Source: Streptococcus iniae | GTDB lineage: Bacteria; Bacillota; Bacilli; Lactobacillales; Streptococcaceae | Reading direction: 5' to 3' | Assembly: GCF_030732225.1 (NCBI RefSeq) | Contig: NZ_CP132230.1 | Location: forward strand, 1,454,001 to 1,518,000 | Length of the DNA stretch: 64,000 bases | Part shown: positions 47,081 to 57,228 of the stretch, one piece after another | Position numbering within the stretch: the stretch's first letter is position 1 | Layout of the letters: the number at the start of each line of letters is the position of its first letter | Position numbers and translations under genes: made by a program | The notes under the pieces: generated by a model | The model's database searches: none | Seen by the model: only the letters and a program-made list of their open reading frames with translations | What the model was told of the DNA's origin: nothing

Positions 47081-47932
47081 TTAATGTCTATTTTTACTAA
47101 CTAGTCCATTTTTTAGGAAGCCTTGTTTGGGTGAAATAACAAAGCTAATAGCAAATATAATTGCTGATGTCAAAACGATGCTTGAACCTGCCGCAATATT
47201 AAAACTATAGCCAATAAAGAGGCCTAAAAAAGAACTTAATGCCCCTAAAGTAGATGATAAGATAAGCATCTTTTTAAGGCTTGTTGCATAAAGATAGGCT
47301 GTTGCAGCTGGTGTGATTAACAAAGCGACAATTAAGATGGTACCAACACTTTGCATAGCAGTGACAGCAACTAAAGTTAATAGAACCATCAATAAATAAT
47401 GGTAAAAGCCAACTCGATACCCCATTGACTTAGCAAGCACTGGGTCAAATGACGTTAATAATAATTCTTTAAAGAAAAGAACAATAACAGCCAAAACAAG
47501 AACTGAGACGACAATTGTCATCCATTTATCACTATCTTGAACCGCCAGAATATTCCCAAATAAAATATGGAAAAGATCTGTTGAACTATTGGCTACACCA
47601 ATCAGTATAACCCCTAAAGCCAGAAAGGAACTAAAGGTAATGCCAATTGCCGTATCCCCTTTAATCACGCTATTTTCTTTGATAAATGTGATTAAAAGTG
47701 AAGCTATTAGCCCAAAAACAACTGCTCCAATAAAGAAATTAATCCCTAAAATGTAGGACAAAGCTACCCCAGGAAGAACAGCATGTGAAATAGCATCCCC
47801 CATCAATGACATAGACCTCAAAATAATGAAACAACCTACTGCCCCAGAGACAATTCCAATAACAATTGCTGTTATTAAAGCATTCTGTAAAAAATGATAA
47901 GCCATCAAACCATCAATAAACTTCATTAACAT
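47081..47932 (-). CDS. mtsC: Manganese/iron ABC transporter permease
   Basis: 283-residue permease of the zinc/manganese/iron (ABC-3) family with about eight membrane helices; SMSLMGDAISHAVLPGVALSY and GDTAIGITFSSFLALG are family signatures. It overlaps mtsB by 7 bases. Works with MtsB and lipoprotein MtsA to import Mn and Fe. Confidence 0.94.
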   Translation of the reverse strand: MLMKFIDGLMAYHFLQNALITAIVIGIVSGAVGCFIILRSMSLMGDAISHAVLPGVALSYILGINFFIGAVVFGLIASLLITFIKENSVIKGDTAIGITFSSFLALGVILIGVANSSTDLFHILFGNILAVQDSDKWMTIVVSVLVLAVIVLFFKELLLTSFDPVLAKSMGYRVGFYHYLLMVLLTLVAVTAMQSVGTILIVALLITPAATAYLYATSLKKMLILSSTLGALSSFLGLFIGYSFNIAAGSSIVLTSAIIFAISFVISPKQGFLKNGLVSKNRH

Positions 47933-48657
47933 GCTTTTTCTCCTTTTACAATTAAATCATTTCCATAAGTATCGGCCAAACTTTCAACCGTAAAGACCTC
48001 TTTAACTGGCCCATAAGCTTTGATTTCTTTATTTAATAGGATGACTCTGTCAAAATAGTAATCAACTTTACTCAAGTCGTGATGAACAACTAAAATCATT
48101 TTCCCTAAACTGCGCAGTTCTTTAAGCAAGTCCAAAATAATGGATTCACTGACAGAATCAATCCCCACAAAAGGTTCATCTAAAAAGATATATTGTGTTT
48201 CTTGAATAAGACATCTTGCTAAAAGCATTCGTTGAAATTGTCCACCTGATAATGCATTAATTGGCGCATCAGCATAGTCTTTTAAGCCCACTTGGTCCAA
48301 ATAATGAAGAACTTTTTCGGATTCTTTAGCAGTTACTCTATGAAATAAACCTAATCTAGCATAAGTTCCCAATGCAACACATTCTTTAACCGTAATAGGA
48401 AAATGGAAATCAATCATACTTCGTTGCTCCACATAGGCAACTGTTGAGCCAAGATTTTTCCCATCACGTTCACCAATAGTTACCGTACCACTATAGTCCA
48501 CAAGATTCAAAAGCGATTTAATGAATGTTGACTTTCCAGCACCATTTGGACCTATGATTCCAATTATGCCGGGACCTTCAATGCTAATATTCACATTATT
48601 CAAAGAATTTTCTTGTCCTTGATAACTAACAGACAAATTTTTTGTTTTAATCATCAT
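47926..48657 (-). CDS. mtsB: Manganese/iron ABC transporter ATPase
   Basis: 243 residues: Walker A GPNGAGKS (about 38-45), Q-loop YVEQRS, signature LSGGQFQRM, Walker B YIFLDEPFVG, H-loop VVHHD. Start at ATG 48657 (AAGGAGGG upstream); the alternative ATG at the next codon is equivalent. It lies 62 bases after mtsA with a terminator in the gap. Confidence 0.95.
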   Translation of the reverse strand: MMIKTKNLSVSYQGQENSLNNVNISIEGPGIIGIIGPNGAGKSTFIKSLLNLVDYSGTVTIGERDGKNLGSTVAYVEQRSMIDFHFPITVKECVALGTYARLGLFHRVTAKESEKVLHYLDQVGLKDYADAPINALSGGQFQRMLLARCLIQETQYIFLDEPFVGIDSVSESIILDLLKELRSLGKMILVVHHDLSKVDYYFDRVILLNKEIKAYGPVKEVFTVESLADTYGNDLIVKGEKAC

Positions 48658-48666
48658 ACCCTCCTT

Positions 48667-48710
48667 AAAATAAAAGAAAGCACAAAATCAGGAAAAGAGA
48701 CTGTGCTTTA
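48667..48710 (-). terminator. Internal terminator between mtsA and mtsB
   Basis: Minus strand: AAAGCACA/TGTGCTTT with a 17-base loop, then CTTTTATTTT. Read-through would give less mtsBC than mtsA, the ratio needed for a binding protein in excess. Confidence 0.7.
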
Positions 48711-48719
48711 CTTCATATC

Positions 48720-49649
48720 TTATTTTGCTAAGCCTTCTGAAATTTTATCTAAATTCCATTTCATCATGGCATAGTAACTATCACCGTCTTGACCTTTTTT
48801 AGCAACTGAGTCTGTAAAAATCTCAGAGTAAATTGGAATACCACTGTCTTTTGAAACAGATTTCATTGGACGGCTATCAACACTTGATTCAACAAAGAGT
48901 GCTGATGGTTTTTTAGCTTTCAACTTCTCAATTAAACTTGAAATTTGGTCTGGTGTTCCTTCTTCTTCAGTATTGATTTCCCAAATATAAGCTGACGGCA
49001 CTTTGTAAGCTTTTGAGAAATATTTGAAACAGCCTTCACTGGTAACAATTACTTTTTTATTGTCAGGAATTTTATCAAATGCAGATTTCGCTTCTTGGTC
49101 TAATTTTTCCAATTTAGCTACATAGGCATCCAAATTCTTTTGATAGTAGTCTTTATTTTCGGGATCTTTTGCCATTAATTGTTTAGCAATATTTTTGGAA
49201 TAAATCACCCCATTTTCAAGGTTCAACCATGCGTGTGGATCTTCTTTACCTTTTTCATTTTCACCTTCAAGGTAGATCACATCAATACCATCACTGACTG
49301 CAAAATAGTCTTTGTTTTTGGTTTTCTTAGCATTTTTAACAAGTTTCGTAAACCAGGCTTGCCCACCATCTTCTAAATTAATACCATTGTAAAAAATGAG
49401 GTCTGCATTTGTTGTTTTTTCAACATCTTCTGGCAACGGCTCATACTCATGGGGATCTTGACCAATTGGGACAATACTGTGCAAATTAATTTTTTTACCT
49501 GCAATATTTTTTGTCATATCAGCAATGATTGAATTGGTTACGACAACATCAAGTTTCTTATCTTTAGAGGCTTGTTGTTGACTTGAGCATGCAGTTATAC
49601 AAAAAATGGACAAGAGCATCGCAAAAGCTAGGCTTATTTTTTTAAACAT
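48720..49649 (-). CDS. mtsA: Manganese/iron-binding surface lipoprotein
   Basis: 309 residues from ATG 49649 (AAGGAGAATGAA before it; the reading from 49676 enters the promoter). Lipobox ITAC with Cys21. Cluster A-I metal-binding protein with ligands H67, H139, E205, D280, matching the MtsA pattern one residue offset. It delivers Mn/Fe to MtsBC and, as in related lipoproteins, sits on the cell surface. Promoter carries a dyad facing mtsR. Confidence 0.95.
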   Translation of the reverse strand: MFKKISLAFAMLLSIFCITACSSQQQASKDKKLDVVVTNSIIADMTKNIAGKKINLHSIVPIGQDPHEYEPLPEDVEKTTNADLIFYNGINLEDGGQAWFTKLVKNAKKTKNKDYFAVSDGIDVIYLEGENEKGKEDPHAWLNLENGVIYSKNIAKQLMAKDPENKDYYQKNLDAYVAKLEKLDQEAKSAFDKIPDNKKVIVTSEGCFKYFSKAYKVPSAYIWEINTEEEGTPDQISSLIEKLKAKKPSALFVESSVDSRPMKSVSKDSGIPIYSEIFTDSVAKKGQDGDSYYAMMKWNLDKISEGLAK

Positions 49650-49705
49650 TTCATTCTCCTTAATGTTATTTATCAAATTAATTAAGTGTAGTTAATTATA
49701 TACTT

Positions 49706-49734
49706 AAGATACATTAGTTAATGTTATTTGTCAA
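49706..49734 (-). promoter_or_regulatory. mtsA promoter with palindromic operator
   Basis: Minus strand TTGACA (49734-49729), 17-base spacer, TATCTT (49711-49706). The perfect dyad ACATTAGTTAATGT (49711-49724) fills the spacer; a second AT-rich dyad lies near 49683-49707. This is the expected place for metal-loaded MtsR to repress. Confidence 0.75.
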
Positions 49735-49793
49735 GATTTTTTTTGATTTTTCTGTTATAATAATGATTATAAACAAGAGAAAGGCCTGGTCTC

Positions 49794-50441
49794 ATGACGC
49801 CTAACAAAGAAGATTATTTAAAATGTATTTATGAACTGGGTGAACAATTCCCCAAAATGTCTAACAAAATGATTGCAGAAAAAATGCAGGTGTCACCACC
49901 CGCTGTTTCTGAAATGATTAAAAAAATGCTTAGTCAAGAATGGATTCTCAAAGATAAAGCAAAAGGCTATTTATTAACAGATAAAGGAGCTAGCCTAGTA
50001 GCTAATCTTTATCGCAAACACCGCTTGATTGAACTCTTTTTAATCACCCAATTAGGTTACAAATCTCATGAAATTCATCAGGAAGCAGAAGTTTTAGAAC
50101 ATACCGTATCTGATCTTTTCATTGATAGATTGGATAAAAACTTAGGCTACCCTGAGTTTTGCCCACATGGTGGTAGCATTCCAAGAAAAGACCAACCATT
50201 AATTGAACAAAGCACTGTCACATTAAATAAAATTGATCAACTCGGTCAATACCGTTTAAGCCGTGTTCATGATGATTACCAGCTCTTGCAATATCTTGAT
50301 ATGCACCAATTAGAAATCAATACAATCTTTACCATAGAAATGATTGACCCTTATGCTAAAACACACACCATCGCTTACTTAGACAAAAGACTTTACATCC
50401 CAGAGAATATTGCCCGCCAACTATATGTCACAAAATGCTAA
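49794..50441 (+). CDS. mtsR: Metal-dependent DtxR/MntR-family repressor
   Basis: 215 residues: winged helix (MSNKMIAEKMQVSPPAVSEMIKKML, about 22-48), the dimerisation/metal domain with HRLIELFLI and EAEVLEHTVSD, CPHGGSIPR, and a C-terminal SH3-like part. Such regulators repress metal importers when Mn or Fe is ample. Divergent from mtsABC, with the operator in the shared gap. TATAAT at 49756-49761 probably serves mtsR. Confidence 0.95.
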   Translation: MTPNKEDYLKCIYELGEQFPKMSNKMIAEKMQVSPPAVSEMIKKMLSQEWILKDKAKGYLLTDKGASLVANLYRKHRLIELFLITQLGYKSHEIHQEAEVLEHTVSDLFIDRLDKNLGYPEFCPHGGSIPRKDQPLIEQSTVTLNKIDQLGQYRLSRVHDDYQLLQYLDMHQLEINTIFTIEMIDPYAKTHTIAYLDKRLYIPENIARQLYVTKC

Positions 50442-50443
50442 AA

Positions 50444-50573
50444 GAGGCTGGGCAAAAAGTCGAAATCTCATTGATTTTTTCAAATTTCCGAAATAAGAAA
50501 CCGCATGAAATCAACGTTTGTAAACGAAAGATTTCATGCGGTTTTGTTTATATTAGGCTTTTTGCCCAGCCCC
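50444..50573 (-). repeat. 130-bp nested palindromic repeat, copy 3 (inverted)
   Basis: Same element as copies 1 and 2, opposite orientation. It fills the whole space between the convergent stops of mtsR (50441) and mtnN (50576), leaving 2 bases on each side. Confidence 0.93.
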
Positions 50574-50575
50574 TT

Positions 50576-51268
50576 TTAATGTAATTGTTGTAAAAAAGTC
50601 ATTAAAGTTGCTGCTGATTTTTTTCCAGCTTCAATAATAAAGTGATCAAAACTGATATTGGCATCATGAGCTGCTGTATCACTCATAGCTCTTATGACAA
50701 CAAAAGGTTTACCTGTTGCATGTGCTGCCTGAGCAATAGCTGCTCCTTCCATTTCAACTGCTAAAACATCTGGAAAAGCCGCTTTGATTTGATTAATTTT
50801 TTCTTGACCTGCTATAAAACTATCACCCGTCGCAATCAAGCCCATATGACTGGGATTATTTTCTTGCTGCAAGACCTCTTTGAAGGTGTCAACAAAGGTT
50901 TGATCACAATCAAAATATAAGGGTTGCATCGACATTTGCCCATAGTCATAGCCAAAAGCTGTTAAATCAACATCATGGTAGACTAAACGATCTGCAACAA
51001 CGACATCACCAATAGCTAAACCTCTTGCCACTGCTCCAGCTGAACCGGTGTTAATTAAAGCATCAACCTCAAAGCGATCAACTAAAATGGCTACTGTCAT
51101 GGCTGACATGACTTTACCAACACCAGATTGTACTAAAACAATATCATGATTAGCAATCTTACCACAATAGTATGTGTTCCTTAAGACCTCATGGCATGTT
51201 TTGTCCTCTAGTTTATCAACTAAAAGTTCTAATTCCTGCGCCATGGCAGCAATAATTCCAATTTTCAT
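50576..51268 (-). CDS. mtnN: 5'-methylthioadenosine/S-adenosylhomocysteine nucleosidase
   Basis: 230 residues, PNP-fold hydrolase that clears MTA and SAH and feeds LuxS (AI-2) and methionine salvage. MKIGIIAAMAQELELL, INTGSAGAVA, AVEMEGAAIAQAA (Glu for ribose) and VIRAMSDTA (catalytic Asp) are all present. Fourth gene of glmU-nudF-macP-mtnN. Also called pfs. Confidence 0.97.
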   Translation of the reverse strand: MKIGIIAAMAQELELLVDKLEDKTCHEVLRNTYYCGKIANHDIVLVQSGVGKVMSAMTVAILVDRFEVDALINTGSAGAVARGLAIGDVVVADRLVYHDVDLTAFGYDYGQMSMQPLYFDCDQTFVDTFKEVLQQENNPSHMGLIATGDSFIAGQEKINQIKAAFPDVLAVEMEGAAIAQAAHATGKPFVVIRAMSDTAAHDANISFDHFIIEAGKKSAATLMTFLQQLH

Positions 51269-51279
51269 TTTACTTCCTT

Positions 51280-51540
51280 TTATAGATTAAAAACTGCATA
51301 TATCAATAGTGCAATCAGAATAAGTAAGGCCAACAATAAGAGATTGAGCTTTGACTGAAACTCGCTGCGTTTTGCATTTTCAATTCGACGGCTTTTGTAA
51401 ATACGGTCTTCGTGGTCTTGAAAATCGTCCTCTAAAAAAGTCATGATTTTGGTATCTGAATCAACAGCATAATCATCATCAATTGGCTCACCACGATTAG
51501 CTTTGGCAATAATCTCATCAGTTAATAAAGATTTTCCCAT
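51280..51540 (-). CDS. macP: MacP-like cofactor of PBP2a
   Basis: 86 residues from ATG 51540 (GTGGAGG upstream): an acidic cytoplasmic part (1-60) and one C-terminal membrane helix (about 66-84). In pneumococcus the gene between nudF and pfs encodes MacP, which activates the class A PBP2a after phosphorylation by StkP. Identity here rests on position, size and topology, not on close sequence comparison. Confidence 0.7.
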   Translation of the reverse strand: MGKSLLTDEIIAKANRGEPIDDDYAVDSDTKIMTFLEDDFQDHEDRIYKSRRIENAKRSEFQSKLNLLLLALLILIALLIYAVFNL

Positions 51541-51542
51541 CT

Positions 51543-52094
51543 TTAGATTCCTCCACACGTCAAACCATAGAATTGGATCGCCATGATCGTTTTAGCATCA
51601 ACAATCTGCCCTTTTTCAACCATCGCTTGGCACTCTTGATAAGAAAGTTCTAAAATTTCAATGGTTTCATCGGCATCAAGCGGTCTTGGATGAGAAACTT
51701 TTTCTAAATTTTTGGCAAGAAAAAGCTTTATCTTTTCATTACAAAATCCAATAGCTGTGTAAAACTCATAAATAAAAGATAAATCACCAGAGTATTGAGT
51801 TTCTTCTTCTAATTCACGCGCAGCAGCCTCCATCTCTGCTCCTGCTTCTCCAACTTCAAGTTTGCCCGCTGGAATTTCGTAGGATACTGCTTCAATCGCC
51901 TTGCGGTATTGTTTTACAATAATCAGTTTATTTTCCGGAGTGACTGCTAAAATAGCGACTGCTCCTTTATGCAAGACAAGTTCACGTTTGGATTGACCTA
52001 AACCGTTTGGTAGTTCCACATCATCAACGACAACATCAAAAATCTTGCCGTGAAAAATTTCTTGTCTTTTTAGGTTTTTTTCTTCAAAGTCCAC
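51543..52094 (-). CDS. nudF: ADP-ribose pyrophosphatase (Nudix)
   Basis: 183 residues; Nudix box GKLEVGEAGAEMEAAARELEEETQY near residues 80-102, and the ADPRase-type proline/glutamine surroundings (TPENKLIIVKQYRKAIEAVSYEIPAGKLE). Hydrolyses ADP-ribose to AMP and ribose-5-phosphate. Lies 18 bases after glmU and 2 bases before macP. Confidence 0.92.
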   Translation of the reverse strand: MDFEEKNLKRQEIFHGKIFDVVVDDVELPNGLGQSKRELVLHKGAVAILAVTPENKLIIVKQYRKAIEAVSYEIPAGKLEVGEAGAEMEAAARELEEETQYSGDLSFIYEFYTAIGFCNEKIKLFLAKNLEKVSHPRPLDADETIEILELSYQECQAMVEKGQIVDAKTIMAIQFYGLTCGGI

Positions 52095-52112
52095 AAGCCT
52101 ACTCCTCTTACC

Positions 52113-53525
<1,413 letters not shown>

Positions 53526-53563
53526 CTATCATCTCATTATAGCATATTTGACATTTTAATGCT

Positions 53564-53593
53564 TAAAAAATGAAATTGGAAAATCCAATTTCA
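53564..53593 (-). terminator. Terminator of the SDR/oxidoreductase operon
   Basis: Minus strand: TGAAATTGGA/TCCAATTTCA around TTT, then six T. Confidence 0.8.
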
Positions 53594-53598
53594 GGTGA

Positions 53599-54564
53599 TT
53601 ATAGCAAGCTTTCAAGTGCTTTTTCAAGAACAGTCATAACTTGATAACTATGTTTTAAAGATGACTCAGCTAGAGCATAATCTTTCTTTGCAATAATAGC
53701 TTCAAATGCTTCAAATTCAGCAACCATACGGTGCTCATGCTGGTTAGCATTAACCCATTTTGTGTCGTGTCCGTTCAAACTCAAAGCCAACTGAGGAACT
53801 GTATTTGTTGCCCCTAAAATAACCATTGAACCTTTATTTCCTTGAATAGTAGAACGGATTTCTGCACTACAGTCTTTGGCAGCGATAGCAATGACCTTAA
53901 AATTCTGATAATCCAAGACAAGAATGCCTGAAGTATCAATCTGCCTTTCAATATTAGGAAGATAGTTAACTGACTTTGGAAGGCCAAATAAACCGACAAT
54001 AATATGAATGTTATAGATATTGAGATCTCGTAAAGCCCCTCCACCCTTTTCAGGGTCAAAAGCTGGCGCAATTTCTCCTTGTTTAAAAGCATCATACCTT
54101 GAAGAATACTGAGAATAATTGCATTCTACAATTTTAATGTCTCCTAATTGTTGTAAGTGCTCTTTCATAAAGTGAAAGTTTCCCAAATACTGATTTGTGA
54201 TGGCTTCTAGAAGTATCACTTTATTTGCCTTGGCAATCTGAATCAAGTCATCAAGTTCTGCTAAGGTCATGGTAAAAGGCTTTTCACAGATGACATGTTT
54301 TCCAGCTAATAATGCTTGTTTAGCCATTGCATAATGCAAATGATTTGGCGTTGCCACATAGACCGTGTCGACTGCAGAACTCTTTATTGCACTTTCAAAT
54401 TGGTCACTAACTTCAGCAATACCATAACTTTTAGCAAGGGCTTTGGCCTTTTCAATACTTCTTGGTGTTGAAATTATGGTCTGTAAGTGAATGCCCTCAA
54501 CTTCTTTTAAAGCAGGTAAAGCATCTTCCACTATTTTTCCTGTTCCGATAATTGCTAATTTCAT
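53599..54564 (-). CDS. Gfo/Idh/MocA-family oxidoreductase
   Basis: 321-residue NAD(P)-dependent oxidoreductase: Rossmann start KLAIIGTGKIVEDALPAL, the family EKP motif in HVICEKPFTMTL (near 97), and the C-terminal catalytic fold. Substrate unknown (sugars or sugar acids usual). 26 bases after the SDR gene, likely same transcript. Confidence 0.9.
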   Translation of the reverse strand: MKLAIIGTGKIVEDALPALKEVEGIHLQTIISTPRSIEKAKALAKSYGIAEVSDQFESAIKSSAVDTVYVATPNHLHYAMAKQALLAGKHVICEKPFTMTLAELDDLIQIAKANKVILLEAITNQYLGNFHFMKEHLQQLGDIKIVECNYSQYSSRYDAFKQGEIAPAFDPEKGGGALRDLNIYNIHIIVGLFGLPKSVNYLPNIERQIDTSGILVLDYQNFKVIAIAAKDCSAEIRSTIQGNKGSMVILGATNTVPQLALSLNGHDTKWVNANQHEHRMVAEFEAFEAIIAKKDYALAESSLKHSYQVMTVLEKALESLL

Positions 54565-54590
54565 TTTTTCTCCTTTAACTCTTTTAGCTG

Positions 54591-55289
54591 TTATTTAAGG
54601 CTCCATCCGCCATCAATTTTAAGAATCTCACCTTGCATGCCAAAAGCTCTACCAGAAGCCAAAAAGAGGGTTACCTCCGCTACTTCAATTGGGGCAATCC
54701 AACGTTTAATCGGAGTTTCTTCTGCTACCCAATCAGATAGTCCTCCTGGCTCAAAGTCACTAGCCGTCATACCTGTCTTTACGGCACCTGGGGCTATCCC
54801 AAAAACTTGAATGCCGTCTGCCGCATAATCCAATGCTAGCTGGCGAGTTAATCCAGCTAGAGCATGTTTACTAGCTGTGTAGGCCGCTCCTCCACCACCA
54901 GCGATGAAACTTGCAATTGAACACATGTTAATAATGATTCCTGACTGCTGTTTTTGCATTTCTTTCACATAAAACTGACTGAGTTTAGCTGCTGCAAACA
55001 CATTAGTCGCAAAAACCTGTTCAAACTCATCCATATCAACCTCTAAAAGAGGCTGATAGGCATCTAGGACACCAGCTGTATTACAAAGAATATCTATTGA
55101 AGTCACTTGTTCAAATATAGGACTTAAATCCATACTGATATCCTGTTTGATAAAGGTAAAGTTTCCTGCTAAATCAGGCTTTGAAGCCCTATCAACACCA
55201 TAAACCTGATAGCCTTTTTCCAAAAAAAGGCGAGCTTGCTCAAGACCAATACCTGATGAAACACCCGTAACAAGTACTGTTTTAGTCAT
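54591..55289 (-). CDS. Short-chain dehydrogenase/reductase
   Basis: 232 residues from ATG 55289 (MTKTVLVTGVSSGIG). TGxxxGIG cofactor motif, CNTAGVL, catalytic YTASKHA (Tyr-x3-Lys) and Ser in CSIASF. Probably a 3-oxoacyl-type or sugar reductase; substrate not readable. It overlaps the DUF2829 gene by 8 bases. The longer reading to 55370 lies inside that gene and is rejected. Confidence 0.9.
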   Translation of the reverse strand: MTKTVLVTGVSSGIGLEQARLFLEKGYQVYGVDRASKPDLAGNFTFIKQDISMDLSPIFEQVTSIDILCNTAGVLDAYQPLLEVDMDEFEQVFATNVFAAAKLSQFYVKEMQKQQSGIIINMCSIASFIAGGGGAAYTASKHALAGLTRQLALDYAADGIQVFGIAPGAVKTGMTASDFEPGGLSDWVAEETPIKRWIAPIEVAEVTLFLASGRAFGMQGEILKIDGGWSLK

Positions 55290-55518
55290 TGACTTCAATC
55301 CAATCACTGGCCAATACATCACAAGGTGTCGGTGCCCACATGGAAAAACCTTCTCCATCACCACTAACATGAATTAAAAAATATGGGGTGACTTCTAAAG
55401 CCTTTCCTTCAACTTCAATCCTATCAAAAAGTTGAACATAATTTTCTGCGCCCCCCCAACCTTGACGGACATATTTCTTTTTCGCTTTTAAACCCGGTAG
55501 AATTTCTTCAAATGTCAT
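55282..55518 (-). CDS. DUF2829 family protein
   Basis: 78 residues: MTFEEILPGLKAKKKYVRQGWGG, FLIHVSGDGEGFSMWAPTPCDVLASDW are the DUF2829 conserved blocks. Domain of unknown function, frequent in phages and streptococcal chromosomes. AAGGAG before the ATG. It overlaps the SDR start, so it leads a three-gene operon. Confidence 0.85.
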   Translation of the reverse strand: MTFEEILPGLKAKKKYVRQGWGGAENYVQLFDRIEVEGKALEVTPYFLIHVSGDGEGFSMWAPTPCDVLASDWIEVND

Positions 55519-55601
55519 GTTTTTCTCCTTAATCGTCTATAAACACCTATTTAATAAGGTTTATAGCATTACTGTTTTAATTAGTTTATAAATTTGTTCA
55601 C

Positions 55602-55880
55602 CTAGAGGCTATTTATAGCTTTTTCATAGTAAGAAACTGCTTCTTTTTCTTTATCAATAGAGAGGTGACTATAAATATCCATAGTCATGGCCAAAGTGGC
55701 GTGCCCTAATCGGTATTGTAATTCTTTATAACTTATGCCAGCATTTAATAATAAACTAGCATGAGTATGTCTAAATGCATGGAAAGTAAATCTAGTGCAC
55801 TTAATCTCATTAAGACGTCTATCCAAAGCTTCTTGACGTATGGCCATGTTTTGATATTCCCTTGTAGGTGTTGCAAACAC
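55602..55880 (-). pseudogene. Tyrosine recombinase (integrase), C-terminal remnant
   Basis: About 92 residues of the catalytic domain: FTFHAFRHTHASLLLNAGISYKELQYRLGHATLAMTMDIYSHL with the H-x2-R, H and Tyr nucleophile. The frame continues upstream as LFFPKVVFATPTREYQ to about 55910 and then fades, so the DNA-binding N-terminal half and first catalytic Arg are gone. It marks an old mobile element that once integrated here. Confidence 0.85.
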
Positions 55881-55910
55881 AACCTTTGGGAAGAATAAAT
55901 TTATTATACC

Positions 55911-56121
55911 AAAAAAGGAGAGAAAAATGGGTTAAAGAAAAACTCAAAGAGCTAAAACTATTCTTAGCCTTAATGACAATATTTAAAGAGTGACGAAACA
56001 AAGATATTAAGCTGATGGATGTTTTTCATAATCCTGAAGAAACAAAAAGACTATTCATAAATTAAAGGAATTCCATAGGTAGCAATTTGCCTTAAATAGC
56101 CTAAATTTAACGTATAACTAA
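55911..56121. other. Decayed sequence of a former insertion
   Basis: Short plus-strand open fragments such as KEKLKELKLFLALMTIFKE and LMDVFHNPEETKRLFIN, interrupted by stops. They look like broken coding DNA but I cannot assign a family. Confidence 0.4.
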
Positions 56122-56589
56122 CATTACCAGTTTTATACATATCTTATACTTGAAATAAATCGAGATAGCGCTTTAGAAGACTTTAATGCTAGAATTGATT
56201 TATATCGCAAGAAAGATAAAAATATAATATTTATTCAACATAACGATTTAAGTTTAAAAAATGGGACACCAGAATGGAAAATTGATGAAAGATTACATCT
56301 AAATAAAAATGATCTCTGTATTCAAAAGACACATGCTAACGCATTTTATAAAACAGACTTACTTAATAAATTAATAGATAAAAATACAAAATCTATTGAG
56401 TTCTGTGGTGCTCAAACTGAATATTGTGTTAATGCAACGGTTGAATTCGCATTTGGATTAGGATTTGATAATTTTATGAAAAAGGGACATACTTCAACAG
56501 AAAATAATGAATTTTTAAGTGCACAAAAAACAGTTGAATATTTTGAAAATAATATATGGAATAATAGATTTTTAAAAATTATAGATTAA
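56122..56589 (+). pseudogene. Isochorismatase-family cysteine hydrolase, 5'-truncated
   Basis: An open frame of about 155 codons without a usable start codon near its beginning. LEDFNARIDLYRKKDKNIIFIQHND, then KSIEFCGAQTEYCVNATVEFAFGLGF with the nucleophile Cys, and a normal C-terminal end. The N-terminal Asp motif (LLVIDxQ) is missing, so the protein is probably not made. It is more AT-rich than its neighbours, which suggests it arrived with the integrase element. Confidence 0.75.
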
Positions 56590-56675
56590 GTAATGATTAA
56601 CAAAGATAGTTTTTCGATATCAAAAAAAATTAAAATGGCGCCTCTTGCACTCCCCCATAAAATGAGACACAAGAA

Positions 56676-56698
56676 AAACACCTCTTTTTGAGGTGTTT
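56676..56698 (-). terminator. Terminator of the small membrane gene at 56715
   Basis: Minus strand: AAACACCTC/GAGGTGTTT with AAAAA loop, then TTC. Confidence 0.7.
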
Positions 56699-56714
56699 GG
56701 TAAATAAGCTAGGT

Positions 56715-57041
56715 TTATTTGAAAATGGTTTTGACAATGCCTTTTAACATGACAATCAAAAACGAGCCTACCATCAGGACAATGGTAAAGACACCAATAA
56801 CTAATTTGGTCCCTGTTGTAAAATTGCGATGAATTTCTAATTGTCGTCCCAAGGTTTCTAGTTGATCAGCATTTAAGATCTGTCTCATATGATTAATAAA
56901 TTCAAGGAAACCATCCGCAAATAAATACAAGCCAAAAAGCAAGCCTAACATGATAACCAGTTTTAAAAGCACTAATAAAACTGTTACCAAAATACTAGCA
57001 AGTGAATGTCTTGATTTTTCTCGTCTTATATTTTCTGCCAT
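56715..57041 (-). CDS. Small two-helix membrane protein of unknown function
   Basis: 108 residues, not recognised. Basic cytoplasmic start (MAENIRREKSRHS), hydrophobic helices at about 16-42 and 80-103, and an amphipathic stretch between. AAGGAG before the ATG. Stands alone next to the integrase remnant and a CorA-like gene. Confidence 0.75.
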   Translation of the reverse strand: MAENIRREKSRHSLASILVTVLLVLLKLVIMLGLLFGLYLFADGFLEFINHMRQILNADQLETLGRQLEIHRNFTTGTKLVIGVFTIVLMVGSFLIVMLKGIVKTIFK

Positions 57042-57228
57042 AATTATTGTCTCCTTATTCTACTTAACTAATATAGTATCAAAAGCTCATCTAAACCACA
57101 AGACTTTCTTACTCATATAAGAAGTTATTAAAAATAAACTAGTGTTCTTTTAAAGGCTTTGAGCTGATGTTTAGCATTACATGATCACTTAAAAAGCAGT
57201 ATGGTTAATTCTTTCTTGAATAGAAGGT

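Noticed and set aside
55536..55565. Inverted repeat CTATAAAC/GTTTATAG as an attachment site
   Set aside because: It is close to the integrase remnant but no second copy marking the other end of an element was found; it may be a chance or regulatory hairpin.
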